From positions 1 to 19,189 of the forward strand of contig CAZFOR010000020.1 in assembly GCA_964520895.1 (NCBI GenBank): DNA of 19,189 nt, read 5' to 3'. Each line of letters opens with the position of its first letter. The stretch's first letter is position 1. The position numbers were made by a program, and so were the translations under genes. Source of the stretch: SIG350 sp964520895. Lineage in GTDB: Bacteria > Bacillota > Clostridia > TANB77 > SIG350. The notes below the pieces were generated by a model, which did not search any database, had not been told where the DNA came from, and saw only the letters and a list, made by a program, of their open reading frames with translations. This document shows positions 6,525 to 14,224 of the stretch, one piece after another.

Positions 6525-7612
6525 ATGAAAAAAGATAAAAATAAGAAGTGGTATTTCATTAGTAGCACTAATAATAACAATAATAGTATTAATAATACTA
6601 ACTGGGGCAGTAATAATGAATATAACAGGAGAAAATACTACATTTAATAAAGCTAATGAGGCTGTATTTAAAAATGATATGAAAATATATCAAGAAGAAT
6701 TAATGAATAATATATTATCAGCTCAATTAGATGGAGTAATATCAGGAAAGGACGAAGTAAATTCAAATACTTTTGATGTAACTAATAGCAAAACTGGAAT
6801 AAAAGATTGGATATCAAGTGCAACACAGGATTATGCTGAAAAATTACAAATTGTAAATGGAAAGTTATATTATATTGGTACAGATGATAATGAAATTAAA
6901 TGGGCAAAAGAAATAAATATGTATGCAGAAGTAGAGACAGAACCATTATCAAATAAAGCAGTTTTAGGCAAATATGTATATTATACTCCAGATGGAGGAA
7001 CATATACTGGAGCTACAAGTGCTATAACAGGTCATACTACAAATCAAGAGTTTACAGTATCAAATACACAACAATTATGGAGAGTTTTATCAAATGATGG
7101 AACTAATGTAACTATAGTAAAGGACAGTCCAACTGGGCAGTTAACATTAAAAGGTGAAAATGGCTATAATAATGCTATAACAGTATTAAATGGTATATCT
7201 AATTTGTATACAAGTAGTTTAGCACAAAGTACAAGGAGTATCGATTTTGACGATGTAACGAATGTAACGAAAAAATTTATGATACCTGGAGAAGAATACA
7301 ATAGAGATTATTTTATATATGATGGAGCAGAACAAATGGGAGGAAATACATCAGAGGGGTATAAGACTATATTTGGTAATGATAGTAATTTAAATTATTG
7401 GCTTGCAGATAGGTATTCTGAAAGGATTCGGATATATGCTATATAGTGTACAAAAAATATATGATGGAGATGTAGGAATAGCATACATTTATACTGAAGA
7501 TGAAGAAGAATTAACAGGTACTAGCTATATAAGACCAATAGTTGTATTGACTTCAAATGTTGGTTTAGTAAGTGGAACAGGTGAAACTAATGATCCATGG
7601 ATAATTCAATGA
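6525..7612 (+). pseudogene. Pilin-like surface protein with lectin-like C-terminus, two frameshifts
   Basis: GGAAGGGG (6512-6519) precedes ATG at 6525, which gives MKKDKNKK. One extra base near 6546-6549 moves the frame, and the next frame reads GISLVALIITIIVLIILTG, a prepilin-like membrane segment lacking the usual Glu at position 5. That frame continues through a predicted extracellular region (GKYVYYTPDGG, QQLWRVLSNDG, YWLADRYSE). A second single extra base at about 7423-7426 shifts it again, after which FGYMLYS, SYIRPIVVLTSNV and a final DPWIIQ run to TGA at 7612. The intact product would be about 360 residues. Clostridial relatives pair a pilin-like N-terminus with a formylglycine-enzyme or lectin-like C-terminus, a fold also used by DGR targets. 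Neighbouring genes have no frameshifts, so decay is likelier than poor sequence. Translation from the ATG at 6616 would lack the membrane segment. Confidence 0.75.
6552..6607 (+). repeat. Repeat copy 1: pilin-like N-terminal coding segment
   Basis: This stretch encodes ISLVALIITIIVLIILTG and matches 19134-19189 base for base except for about three differences. Such nucleotide identity, silent positions included, points to recent duplication or gene conversion between paralogues. Confidence 0.85.
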
Positions 7613-7632
7613 TAAAATAATAAAAAATACTC

Positions 7633-7663
7633 AAAGGAAATATGGAAATCATATTTCCTTTTT
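7633..7663 (+). terminator. Intrinsic terminator after the pilin-like pseudogene
   Basis: A perfect 12-bp stem (AAAGGAAATATG at 7633-7644 with its complement at 7650-7661) has a 5-nt loop and ends in TTTTT at 7659-7663. Confidence 0.85.
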
Positions 7664-7695
7664 CAATGTAATGCCAAAAATTCATACAATTTCCA

Positions 7696-7724
7696 TTGAT
7701 TTTTTGACTGAAAAACAGTAAGAT
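7696..7724 (+). promoter_or_regulatory. Candidate promoter of the GH18-SLH gene
   Basis: TTGATT (7696-7701) and TAAGAT (7719-7724) with a 17-base spacer. Each box has one or two mismatches to consensus. It lies between a terminator and the gene start, where a promoter is required. Confidence 0.45.
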
Positions 7725-7741
7725 TAGATTAGGGTGATAAT

Positions 7742-9346
7742 ATGATAAGAAAAAATATATTTTGCATAATTTGTGCATTAATGGTTATTTGTAATATAGG
7801 GTTTGCAGCTGATTTTAATATGTCATACATATATGGAGGTAGTACTAGTACAAATATAAATAATGTTTTAGTAACTAATAATAGTTTAAATGAAGTATCT
7901 CCAAGTTATTTTGATTTAAATAGTGATGGAAGTTTGCATTTAACAGATGCATTAGATACAACCTTTATATCTAAAATGCATGAACAAGGAATAAAAGTAG
8001 TTCCATTTTTAAGTAATCATTGGGATAGGCAGTTAGGTAGAACAGCACTTGAAAATAGAGAGAACTTATCAAATGAACTAGTAAGTGCAATAGAAAAATA
8101 TAATTTAGATGGAATAAATGTAGATATAGAAAATGTAAGTGAAATTGATAAAGATAATTATACAGATTTAGTTAGATTACTTAGAGAAAAGCTATCAAGT
8201 AATAAATCAGTATCTGTTGCAGTAGCAGCAAATCCAAAAGGATGGACAGCTGGCTGGCATGGAAGTTATGATTATAAGCAGTTAGCTAAATATGCAGATT
8301 ATTTAATGATAATGGCATATGATGAACATTATCAAGGTGGTACACCAGGTAGTGTTGCAAGTTATGATTTTGTGGAAAATAGTATTAAATATGCACTAAA
8401 ATATGTGCCAAAAGATAAAATAGTAGTTGGACTTGCCTTTTTTGGAAGATACTGGAATAGTGAAGGCGTTGGAGGTAGAGGTGTTAGTAATAAACTTATT
8501 AATCAAATACTAAATGACTATAATTCACAAGGTGAGTATGATAAAACTACTAGAACAATGAAAGCTATAATAAATGTATCCGAGGAGCAGGCTGAAAATG
8601 ATAAATATATATTTGCAGCAGGTACATATGAATTTTGGTATGAAAATAATGATACAATAAAAGAAAAAATAGATTTAGTAAATAAATATGGATTAAAAGG
8701 AACTGGTAGTTGGTCATTAGGTCAAGAATTGCCAGAACTATGGGATAATTATTCTTTATGGTTAAAAGGTAGTAATACTATAGATAATGGACAAACAGGT
8801 TTTATTGATGTAAAAGGTGACAAATGGTCAAGTAAACAAATTGAATTTGTAAATAAAAACAAATTAATGATTGGTAGAAGGGAAAATGAATTTGCTCCAG
8901 AAGAAAATTTAACAAGAGCAGAAGCAGTTACAGTTGTAAATAGGTTGTTAAATATGGTAAACAAAAATATGGATAATAAAAATCCTAGTATTAATTTAAC
9001 AGATATTACAAACCATTGGGCATATAAAGATATATTAAGATGTCTAGGAAGCGGAATAATTACTGGATATGAAGATAATACATTTAGAGCAGATAATAAT
9101 ATAACAAGAGAAGAGATAGCGACAATAATTGATAGGATTAATTTAGAAATATCAAAACAAAACAATAATATTAATTTTATTGATATTGACAAAAAAAGTT
9201 GGTCATATAGTAGTATAGCAAATATTTGCAAAATGGGTATAATGTCAGGATATACAGATAATACATTTAAATCTGAAAGTAATATAACAAGGGAAGAAAT
9301 GGCAACAGTTATGTATAATGTATGTAATAAATTAGGTGTAAAATAG
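7742..9346 (+). CDS. Secreted GH18 glycosidase (SleL/YaaH-like) with three SLH repeats
   Basis: A 534-residue surface enzyme. The ATG follows AGGGTG (7731-7736) by 5 bases. The signal peptide core (about 5-20) is followed by GFAA and likely cleavage near residue 22. The GH18 barrel spans about 25-338. The catalytic strand reads LDGINVDIE, with D123, D128 and the acid E130 present and Asn at 126, as is common in SleL/YaaH-type N-acetylglucosaminidases. The later MAYDEH (191-196) is the family's MxYDxH-type block. The predicted substrate is peptidoglycan or another GlcNAc polymer. Residues about 354-404, 418-468 and 478-530 are SLH repeats with TRAE, TREE and TREE motifs, which normally bind pyruvylated wall polysaccharide and hold the enzyme on the cell surface. 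The gene stands alone between two terminators. Cell-wall remodelling is the best inference, as nothing here specifically shows a spore role. Confidence 0.9.
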   Translation: MIRKNIFCIICALMVICNIGFAADFNMSYIYGGSTSTNINNVLVTNNSLNEVSPSYFDLNSDGSLHLTDALDTTFISKMHEQGIKVVPFLSNHWDRQLGRTALENRENLSNELVSAIEKYNLDGINVDIENVSEIDKDNYTDLVRLLREKLSSNKSVSVAVAANPKGWTAGWHGSYDYKQLAKYADYLMIMAYDEHYQGGTPGSVASYDFVENSIKYALKYVPKDKIVVGLAFFGRYWNSEGVGGRGVSNKLINQILNDYNSQGEYDKTTRTMKAIINVSEEQAENDKYIFAAGTYEFWYENNDTIKEKIDLVNKYGLKGTGSWSLGQELPELWDNYSLWLKGSNTIDNGQTGFIDVKGDKWSSKQIEFVNKNKLMIGRRENEFAPEENLTRAEAVTVVNRLLNMVNKNMDNKNPSINLTDITNHWAYKDILRCLGSGIITGYEDNTFRADNNITREEIATIIDRINLEISKQNNNINFIDIDKKSWSYSSIANICKMGIMSGYTDNTFKSESNITREEMATVMYNVCNKLGVK

Positions 9347-9373
9347 AATTACAATAAATTATAAAAGTTAATA

Positions 9374-9418
9374 AAAAAGGATATATTAATTGAATTATTA
9401 ATTAGTATATCCTTTTTA
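9374..9418. terminator. Strong, possibly bidirectional terminator
   Basis: Arms 9374-9391 and 9400-9417 pair over 18 bp with one G-U and an 8-nt loop. A-rich sequence on the left and TTTTT on the right would allow function on either strand. The rest of 9347-9516 is AT-rich, and no promoter with good -35 and -10 boxes was found before 9517. Confidence 0.85.
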
Positions 9419-9516
9419 TATGTATTAATTTATCTTTTTACTTGTAATGTATTGTTAATTTCCATATTTTGTGATAAAAATATAGTATAAATAATTTTAA
9501 TAATTGTGAGGTAAAA

Positions 9517-10671
9517 ATGAAAAAATTAGATATTAATAACATATATAATTGCATATTAGGTGGGGCTATAGGTGATAGTCTTGGCTTTTCAGTACGTAAC
9601 ATGGGATATGATGAAATTGTTGAAAAGTATGGAAAAAGAGGAATAACTACACTTGAAGTAGACTGTGATAATAAAGCAAGGGTAACAGATAACACTCAAT
9701 TATCAATATTTACAATAGATGCATTAATTAGAGCATATAATAAATACTATGTATATGGTATTACAGGTTTTGGTAGAGTAATTACATACACAAGTTATTT
9801 AAGATGGCAATATGCGCAAGGTAGAAAAATACCACTAAGTAGAGATACAGATCAATTACAAGATAATTATTTAATGGATATACAAGAATTAAAATATGAA
9901 AGATGTGCAGAAGAATATACCAAACAGGTTTTAGAAAATGAAAGTTATGATGAGGATATAGAAGACTTAAATAATAACAAAGGATATTTATGTCTTACTA
10001 AAACAGCCCCTGTTGGAATAATGTTTTATCAAGAAGATAAAATTGCTTTTGAAATGGCTGTTAAAATTGCAAAGTTAACACATGGAAATCCATTAGCATA
10101 TTTGTCTTGTGGTGTATTTTCTGTTATAATTGCAAATATAGTAAAAGGAAATAAATTAGAGAAATCAATTGAAACAGCATTAAGAGTATTAAAAAGTCAA
10201 AAAGAGGATAAAGAGATAATAAAACAAATAATTGATAAAATAAAAATGGGATTAGAATTGTCAAAAGATAATGTGCATTACCCAGAAAAACTAGATGATT
10301 TTGGACTTTGTGATGATGCACATGAAACACTTGCAGCAGCTATATATATAAGTTTAACATTTCAAGATAATATATCATCAGCATTATTATACTGTGCTAA
10401 TAATAATTGTTATGGAAATAATATTGGTGCAGTTGTTGGAAATATTTTGGGTCTATATAGTGGACTTGATGTTATTGCAACTGAGTGGAGCAAAAAGCTT
10501 GAAATGCATGATTTATATAAATCATTAGCTTTTGATTTGTGCTCAGCTACGAAAGGTGAGTTACCAAAAGAAGTAGACAATTATGATAAAGAATTATCTT
10601 TTGATAATATAAAATATAATAATGAATTAAATATTGCGAATTGGTGGTTGTTAAGATATGATAAAGAATAA
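9517..10671 (+). CDS. ADP-ribosylglycohydrolase-family protein with altered metal site
   Basis: A 384-residue cytosolic protein beginning at ATG after GTGAGG (9506-9511). The N-terminus GGAIGDSLGF (15-24) and the following VTDNTQLS (56-63) match the ADP-ribosylglycohydrolase family (PF03747; ARH3 and DraG relatives), which removes ADP-ribose from proteins or small molecules using a two-metal site. The usual TDDT is TDNT here (T57, D58, N59, T60). The C-terminal block normally written GD(S/T)D(S/T)IAAI reads CYGNNIGAV (298-306), so both metal-binding Asp are replaced, by Y299 and N301. The architecture is otherwise full length, with the helix-rich TAPVG (163-167) and THGNP (188-192) segments present. 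Catalysis is therefore doubtful, and a binding or regulatory role is possible. Its end overlaps the znuA start by 14 bases, so it is translated with the zinc importer. Confidence 0.85.
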   Translation: MKKLDINNIYNCILGGAIGDSLGFSVRNMGYDEIVEKYGKRGITTLEVDCDNKARVTDNTQLSIFTIDALIRAYNKYYVYGITGFGRVITYTSYLRWQYAQGRKIPLSRDTDQLQDNYLMDIQELKYERCAEEYTKQVLENESYDEDIEDLNNNKGYLCLTKTAPVGIMFYQEDKIAFEMAVKIAKLTHGNPLAYLSCGVFSVIIANIVKGNKLEKSIETALRVLKSQKEDKEIIKQIIDKIKMGLELSKDNVHYPEKLDDFGLCDDAHETLAAAIYISLTFQDNISSALLYCANNNCYGNNIGAVVGNILGLYSGLDVIATEWSKKLEMHDLYKSLAFDLCSATKGELPKEVDNYDKELSFDNIKYNNELNIANWWLLRYDKE

Positions 10672-11548
10672 AAAATTAATAATAGTTGGTGTTATAATAT
10701 TAATATTAGTTTGTGTTAGTGTAGTTCTTTTGTTTGGAAAAACATCAGAAGATAAAACTGATAATACATTTGAAATTGTTACAACTTTTTATCCTGTTGA
10801 ATTAATTGTAGATAATATTACAAAAAATACAACAGATGTTTTAGTTGTAAATATAACTAAAAATGTTGGTGGTTGTGTACATGATTATGAACTTACACCA
10901 AATGATGTAAAAACAATTGAAAAAGCAGATGTTTTTGTAATTAATGGTGCAGATATGGAGCATTTTGTAGAAAACATTAATTTTAAAAATATAAAGGTTA
11001 TTGATTCTAGTGAGAATATATCAGATAAAGAAACAACTAGTCATATTTGGATGGATATAGACAAGTATATAGAGCAAGTTAAAACAATTACAAATAACCT
11101 AATAAAATACAATCCTAATAATAAAGAAATATATACTTCTAATATGAATGAGTATTTAGATAAAATAGCTGTATTAAAAAATGAATATGATAGTGTAGAG
11201 AAAAGTAATGTAAATATAGCAATAATGCATGATAGTTTTAATTACTATAATGATAAAATAAATATTGTTGCAAATTTAAGCAAAAGTCATGAGGAAAGTA
11301 TTAGTGCAAATGAAGTAAAGGAATTTATAGAAACTATTAATAATACAAATACAAAAGTATTGCTAATTGATAATGAAACTTTTGAAGAAAACTCTAAACT
11401 AGTTGAAAATATAACAAATGAAACTGGTGTAGAAGTATTTGTTATTGATTTAATAGTAGATAGTAGTCAAGATAATTTAGATACATATATAGATGTTATG
11501 GGATATAATATTGAGATTTTGAAAGAAGCGATTAATTATGGAAGATAA
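10658..11548 (+). CDS. znuA: Zinc ABC transporter substrate-binding protein (ZnuA-like)
   Basis: A 296-residue cluster A-1 metal-binding protein that would capture Zn(II) outside the membrane and pass it to the ZnuB channel. An N-terminal hydrophobic segment (about 6-26) precedes the mature part, which opens with IVTTFYPVELIVDNI. Metal ligands are visible as H75 (VHDYELTP), H129 (HIWMD), H191 (MHDSFNYY) and probably D264. His at the third position fits zinc members, since manganese relatives such as PsaA usually have Glu there. There is no His-rich loop. The only Cys near the N-terminus sits in ILVC, which is not a proper lipobox, so the protein may stay attached by an uncleaved helix. The ATG lies within the last codons of the ADP-ribosylglycohydrolase-like gene, and the 3' end overlaps znuC by 11 bases. 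Confidence 0.88.
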   Translation: MIKNKKLIIVGVIILILVCVSVVLLFGKTSEDKTDNTFEIVTTFYPVELIVDNITKNTTDVLVVNITKNVGGCVHDYELTPNDVKTIEKADVFVINGADMEHFVENINFKNIKVIDSSENISDKETTSHIWMDIDKYIEQVKTITNNLIKYNPNNKEIYTSNMNEYLDKIAVLKNEYDSVEKSNVNIAIMHDSFNYYNDKINIVANLSKSHEESISANEVKEFIETINNTNTKVLLIDNETFEENSKLVENITNETGVEVFVIDLIVDSSQDNLDTYIDVMGYNIEILKEAINYGR

Positions 11549-12266
11549 ACACATTAATGTAGCAAGACATAATTCTTGTGGTTTATGTTGTATAAAAATT
11601 AATAATATAAATATTTCTTATGGTAAAGAAGTAATATTAAAAGACATAAATATTCATATGCATTGTGGTGAGATTACTTGTATAATTGGACCAAATGGTG
11701 CAGGTAAATCAACATTATTAAAATCGATTATTAATGAAATAAAACATAAAGGGAAAATTGAATATTTAAATAAAGATGATAATAATGTCTCTAAACCAAT
11801 AATTGGTTATGTTCCACAAAAAATCGCAGTTGATAGGAACATGCCAATATGTGTTAATGATTTATTTAAAAGTGTATCAACAAAAGAAGATTACAACAAA
11901 GTAGTAGAGTTAATAGAAATAAAAGATTTATTAAATAAAAAAGTAGGTGAATTATCAGGTGGTCAAATGCAAAAAGTACTACTTGCACTTGCAATGTTTC
12001 CTTTTCCAGACATATTACTTTTAGATGAACCAATAGCTAATATTGATATAATTGGTATAAAGAAAACATATGAGATAATAAATAAATTAAGAGAAAAATG
12101 TGATATGGCTATTATACTAATATCACATGACTTAGATACTATATATAATTATGCAGATAATGTTATTTTATTAAATAAAGAAATATTAATAACTGGTAAT
12201 CCTAATAAAGTATATAATAGTGAAGAATTTAAAAAAATATTTGAAAAAGGTGATATAGATGGGTAA
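11538..12266 (+). CDS. znuC: Zinc ABC transporter ATPase (ZnuC-like)
   Basis: A 242-residue ATPase that would power zinc import through ZnuB. Motifs are Walker A GPNGAGKST (51-59), LSGGQ (139-143), Walker B LLLDEP with D163 and E164, and the switch His H197 in ISHD. All are intact. The first 20 residues form an extension containing HNSCGLCC (11-18), a Cys/His-rich stretch that could bind metal. Similar Cys-rich starts occur in clostridial members of this ATPase family, but a sensing role is only inference. The ATG at 11538 lies inside the znuA end and the gene overlaps znuB by 8 bases, so the three subunits appear translationally coupled. No Zur-like dyad was seen in the leader of the operon. 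Confidence 0.92.
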   Translation: MEDKHINVARHNSCGLCCIKINNINISYGKEVILKDINIHMHCGEITCIIGPNGAGKSTLLKSIINEIKHKGKIEYLNKDDNNVSKPIIGYVPQKIAVDRNMPICVNDLFKSVSTKEDYNKVVELIEIKDLLNKKVGELSGGQMQKVLLALAMFPFPDILLLDEPIANIDIIGIKKTYEIINKLREKCDMAIILISHDLDTIYNYADNVILLNKEILITGNPNKVYNSEEFKKIFEKGDIDG

Positions 12267-13056
12267 TATATTTGAATATGAATTTATAAAAAATGCTTTT
12301 ATATTATTACTAATTGTATCACCATTATTTGGTTTACTTAGTACAATGGTAGTAAATAATAAACTTGCATATTTTTCAGATGCATTAGGACATAGTGCAT
12401 ATATGGGAATAGGTATAGGATTGTTACTTGGAATGTCTACTGATAGCATATTTCCAATACTAATATTTTCAGTAATATTTTCAATATTATTAGTTTTAAT
12501 TAAAAGAAAAAGCAAACAATCACCAGATACTGTAATTGGAATAATATCATCAATTAGTATAGCACTTGGAATAATAATATTATCCAATTATGGTGGTATG
12601 CAAAAGTTTTCTAAATTATTAGTAGGTGATTTGTTATTAGTTGGAAAAGATCAGATATTTAGTTTAGCTATATTTGCAGTAATAATATACATAGTTTTCT
12701 TTTGTATTTATAAAAAACTAATATTAATAAATATTGATAAATCACTTGCTAGAAGTAAAGGAGTAAATCCTACATTATATGAAATACTATTTACAAGTAT
12801 TATTGCAATAACAGTATCAATATCAATAAATATAATAGGTATATTATTGATTAATTCACTATTTATTTTGCCAGGTGCAATTAGTAGTAAAATATCAAAA
12901 AACATGAAATCATATATGATTATATCTGTTATAATAGCACTTATATCAAGTATAGTAGGACTAGTTGTATCATATTATTTTTCTGTACCAACAGGTGCAT
13001 GTATAGTTTGTGTAATGGGTATACTTTATATAATAGAAAGAATTTTTGTGAAATAA
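12259..13056 (+). CDS. znuB: Zinc ABC transporter permease (ZnuB-like)
   Basis: A 265-residue ABC-3 family membrane protein with about seven or eight hydrophobic helices from residue 10 to the C-terminus. Family features are the DALGHSAYMGIGIG segment near residues 41-54, the RSKGVNP stretch around 165-171 that fits the cytoplasmic contact with the ATPase, and the helix containing SLFILPGAIS near 199-208. It forms the membrane channel of the importer with ZnuA and ZnuC. The start overlaps the end of znuC, where GAAAAAGGTGAT supplies the ribosome site. No terminator follows, and the next gene begins 26 bases later, so transcription probably continues into it. Confidence 0.92.
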   Translation: MGNIFEYEFIKNAFILLLIVSPLFGLLSTMVVNNKLAYFSDALGHSAYMGIGIGLLLGMSTDSIFPILIFSVIFSILLVLIKRKSKQSPDTVIGIISSISIALGIIILSNYGGMQKFSKLLVGDLLLVGKDQIFSLAIFAVIIYIVFFCIYKKLILINIDKSLARSKGVNPTLYEILFTSIIAITVSISINIIGILLINSLFILPGAISSKISKNMKSYMIISVIIALISSIVGLVVSYYFSVPTGACIVCVMGILYIIERIFVK

Positions 13057-13082
13057 AAATATAATTAAAGTGAGGTAATATA

Positions 13083-14072
13083 ATGAAAGTAGCGTTTTTT
13101 GATACCAAGCCATATGATAGTGAATTATTTGATAAATATAATAAGGAATATAATTATGAACTTGTATATTTTGAAACTAAATTAAATAAAGAAACTGCAC
13201 CACTTGCAAAAGGTTATGATGTAGTTTGTGTATTTGTAAATGATAATGTAGATAAAGAAACAATTGATGTATTAGTAAAAAATGGAGTAAAACTAATTGC
13301 ACTTCGCTCAGCAGGATATAACAATGTTGATGTTGAATATGCAAAAGATAAAATAAGAGTGGTAAGAGTTCCAGAGTATTCTCCATATGCCGTTGCAGAA
13401 CATGCAGTTGGGTTATTACTTGCAATTAATAGAAAATTATATAAATCATATCAACGTACTAAAAAATATAACTTTTCATTAAATGGGCTATTAGGATTTG
13501 ATTTAAATGGCAAAACAGTTGGAGTAATCGGAACAGGTAAAATAGGAAAGATATTTATAAAAATAATGAAAGGTTTTGGAACTAATGTAATAGCATATGA
13601 TGTATATCCAGATGAAGAATATGCAAAACAAATGGATTACAAATATGTTTCATTAGATGACTTATATAAAAATTCTGATATTATTTCATTACACTGTCCA
13701 CTTACAAAAGATACAAACCATATTATAAATAAAGAAAGTATCAATAATATGAAAGATGGAGTATATATTATTAATACAAGCAGAGGAAAATTAATTAATA
13801 CAAAAGATTTAATTGAAATGTTACAAACAGGTAAAATAGCAGGACTTGGGTTAGATGTTTATGAAGAGGAAGAAGATTATTTCTTAAATGATATGTCTAA
13901 TTCATATATACGAGATGAAGAGTTATCTGTTTTACTTACAATGCCAAATGTACTTATAACATCACATCAAGCTTTTTTTACAAAAGAGGCATTAGATAAA
14001 ATAACAAAAGATACACTTCAAAATATTAAAGATATATTTGATAATGCAGAATGTAAAAACGAGATTAAGTAA
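13083..14072 (+). CDS. ldhA: D-lactate dehydrogenase (D-2-hydroxyacid dehydrogenase)
   Basis: A 329-residue NAD-dependent cytosolic enzyme that would reduce pyruvate to D-lactate, regenerating NAD in fermentation. The nucleotide-binding GxGxxG is GTGKIG (150-155). Catalytic residues fit the family: R234 in TSRG, E263 in the LDVYEEEED stretch and H295 in TSHQAFFT. The last motif and the overall length match the LdhA-type D-LDH better than glyoxylate or phosphoglycerate dehydrogenases. The ATG follows AGTGAGG (13069-13075) by 7 bases. With only 26 bases after znuB and no promoter visible between them, it may be cotranscribed with the zinc operon. The stop codon TAA (14070-14072) shares its last two bases with a 76-nt palindrome. 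Confidence 0.92.
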   Translation: MKVAFFDTKPYDSELFDKYNKEYNYELVYFETKLNKETAPLAKGYDVVCVFVNDNVDKETIDVLVKNGVKLIALRSAGYNNVDVEYAKDKIRVVRVPEYSPYAVAEHAVGLLLAINRKLYKSYQRTKKYNFSLNGLLGFDLNGKTVGVIGTGKIGKIFIKIMKGFGTNVIAYDVYPDEEYAKQMDYKYVSLDDLYKNSDIISLHCPLTKDTNHIINKESINNMKDGVYIINTSRGKLINTKDLIEMLQTGKIAGLGLDVYEEEEDYFLNDMSNSYIRDEELSVLLTMPNVLITSHQAFFTKEALDKITKDTLQNIKDIFDNAECKNEIK

Positions 14073-14146
14073 TCAGACAAATAGGGACGGAGGCAAATTG
14101 TCCGAAATATTTCGGACAATTTGCCTCCGTCCCTATTTGTCTGATT
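14071..14146. repeat. 76-nt perfect palindrome, possible mobile repeat
   Basis: Two 38-base arms (14071-14108 and 14109-14146) are exact reverse complements with no loop or mismatch. The arm contains CAGACAAATAGGGACGGAGG, and its composition is much richer in G+C than the surroundings. It begins within the ldhA stop codon. Highly symmetric elements carrying a GGGACGG motif recall, from memory, REP-like repeats of clostridia that may be moved by Y1 (IS200-type) transposases. No transposase is in the window, so mobility is inference. Confidence 0.85.
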
Positions 14147-14150
14147 TTTT
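14071..14150 (+). terminator. Terminator formed by the palindrome
   Basis: In RNA the palindrome folds into a very stable hairpin that runs into six T (14145-14150), so it should end transcription after ldhA and insulate der. Confidence 0.75.
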
Positions 14151-14170
14151 AAAAATTGAGTATATAGATA

Positions 14171-14199
14171 TTGACTTAATAAGGTGATTGATATAGAAT
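14171..14199 (+). promoter_or_regulatory. Sigma-A promoter of the der operon
   Basis: TTGACT (14171-14176) and TAGAAT (14194-14199) with a 17-base spacer, one mismatch in each box. The start is expected near 14206. Confidence 0.75.
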
Positions 14200-14224
14200 A
14201 AGTACATAGAAAAGAGGTGGCATG

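Noticed and set aside
7403..7612. Separate 69-codon gene beginning at TTG
   Set aside because: It has no ribosome site, overlaps the preceding frame and continues its C-terminal domain. It is the tail of the frameshifted gene.
9420..9516. Zur or Fur operator and promoter ahead of the zinc operon
   Set aside because: No dyad of the expected type, and no -35/-10 pair with proper spacing could be found by eye.
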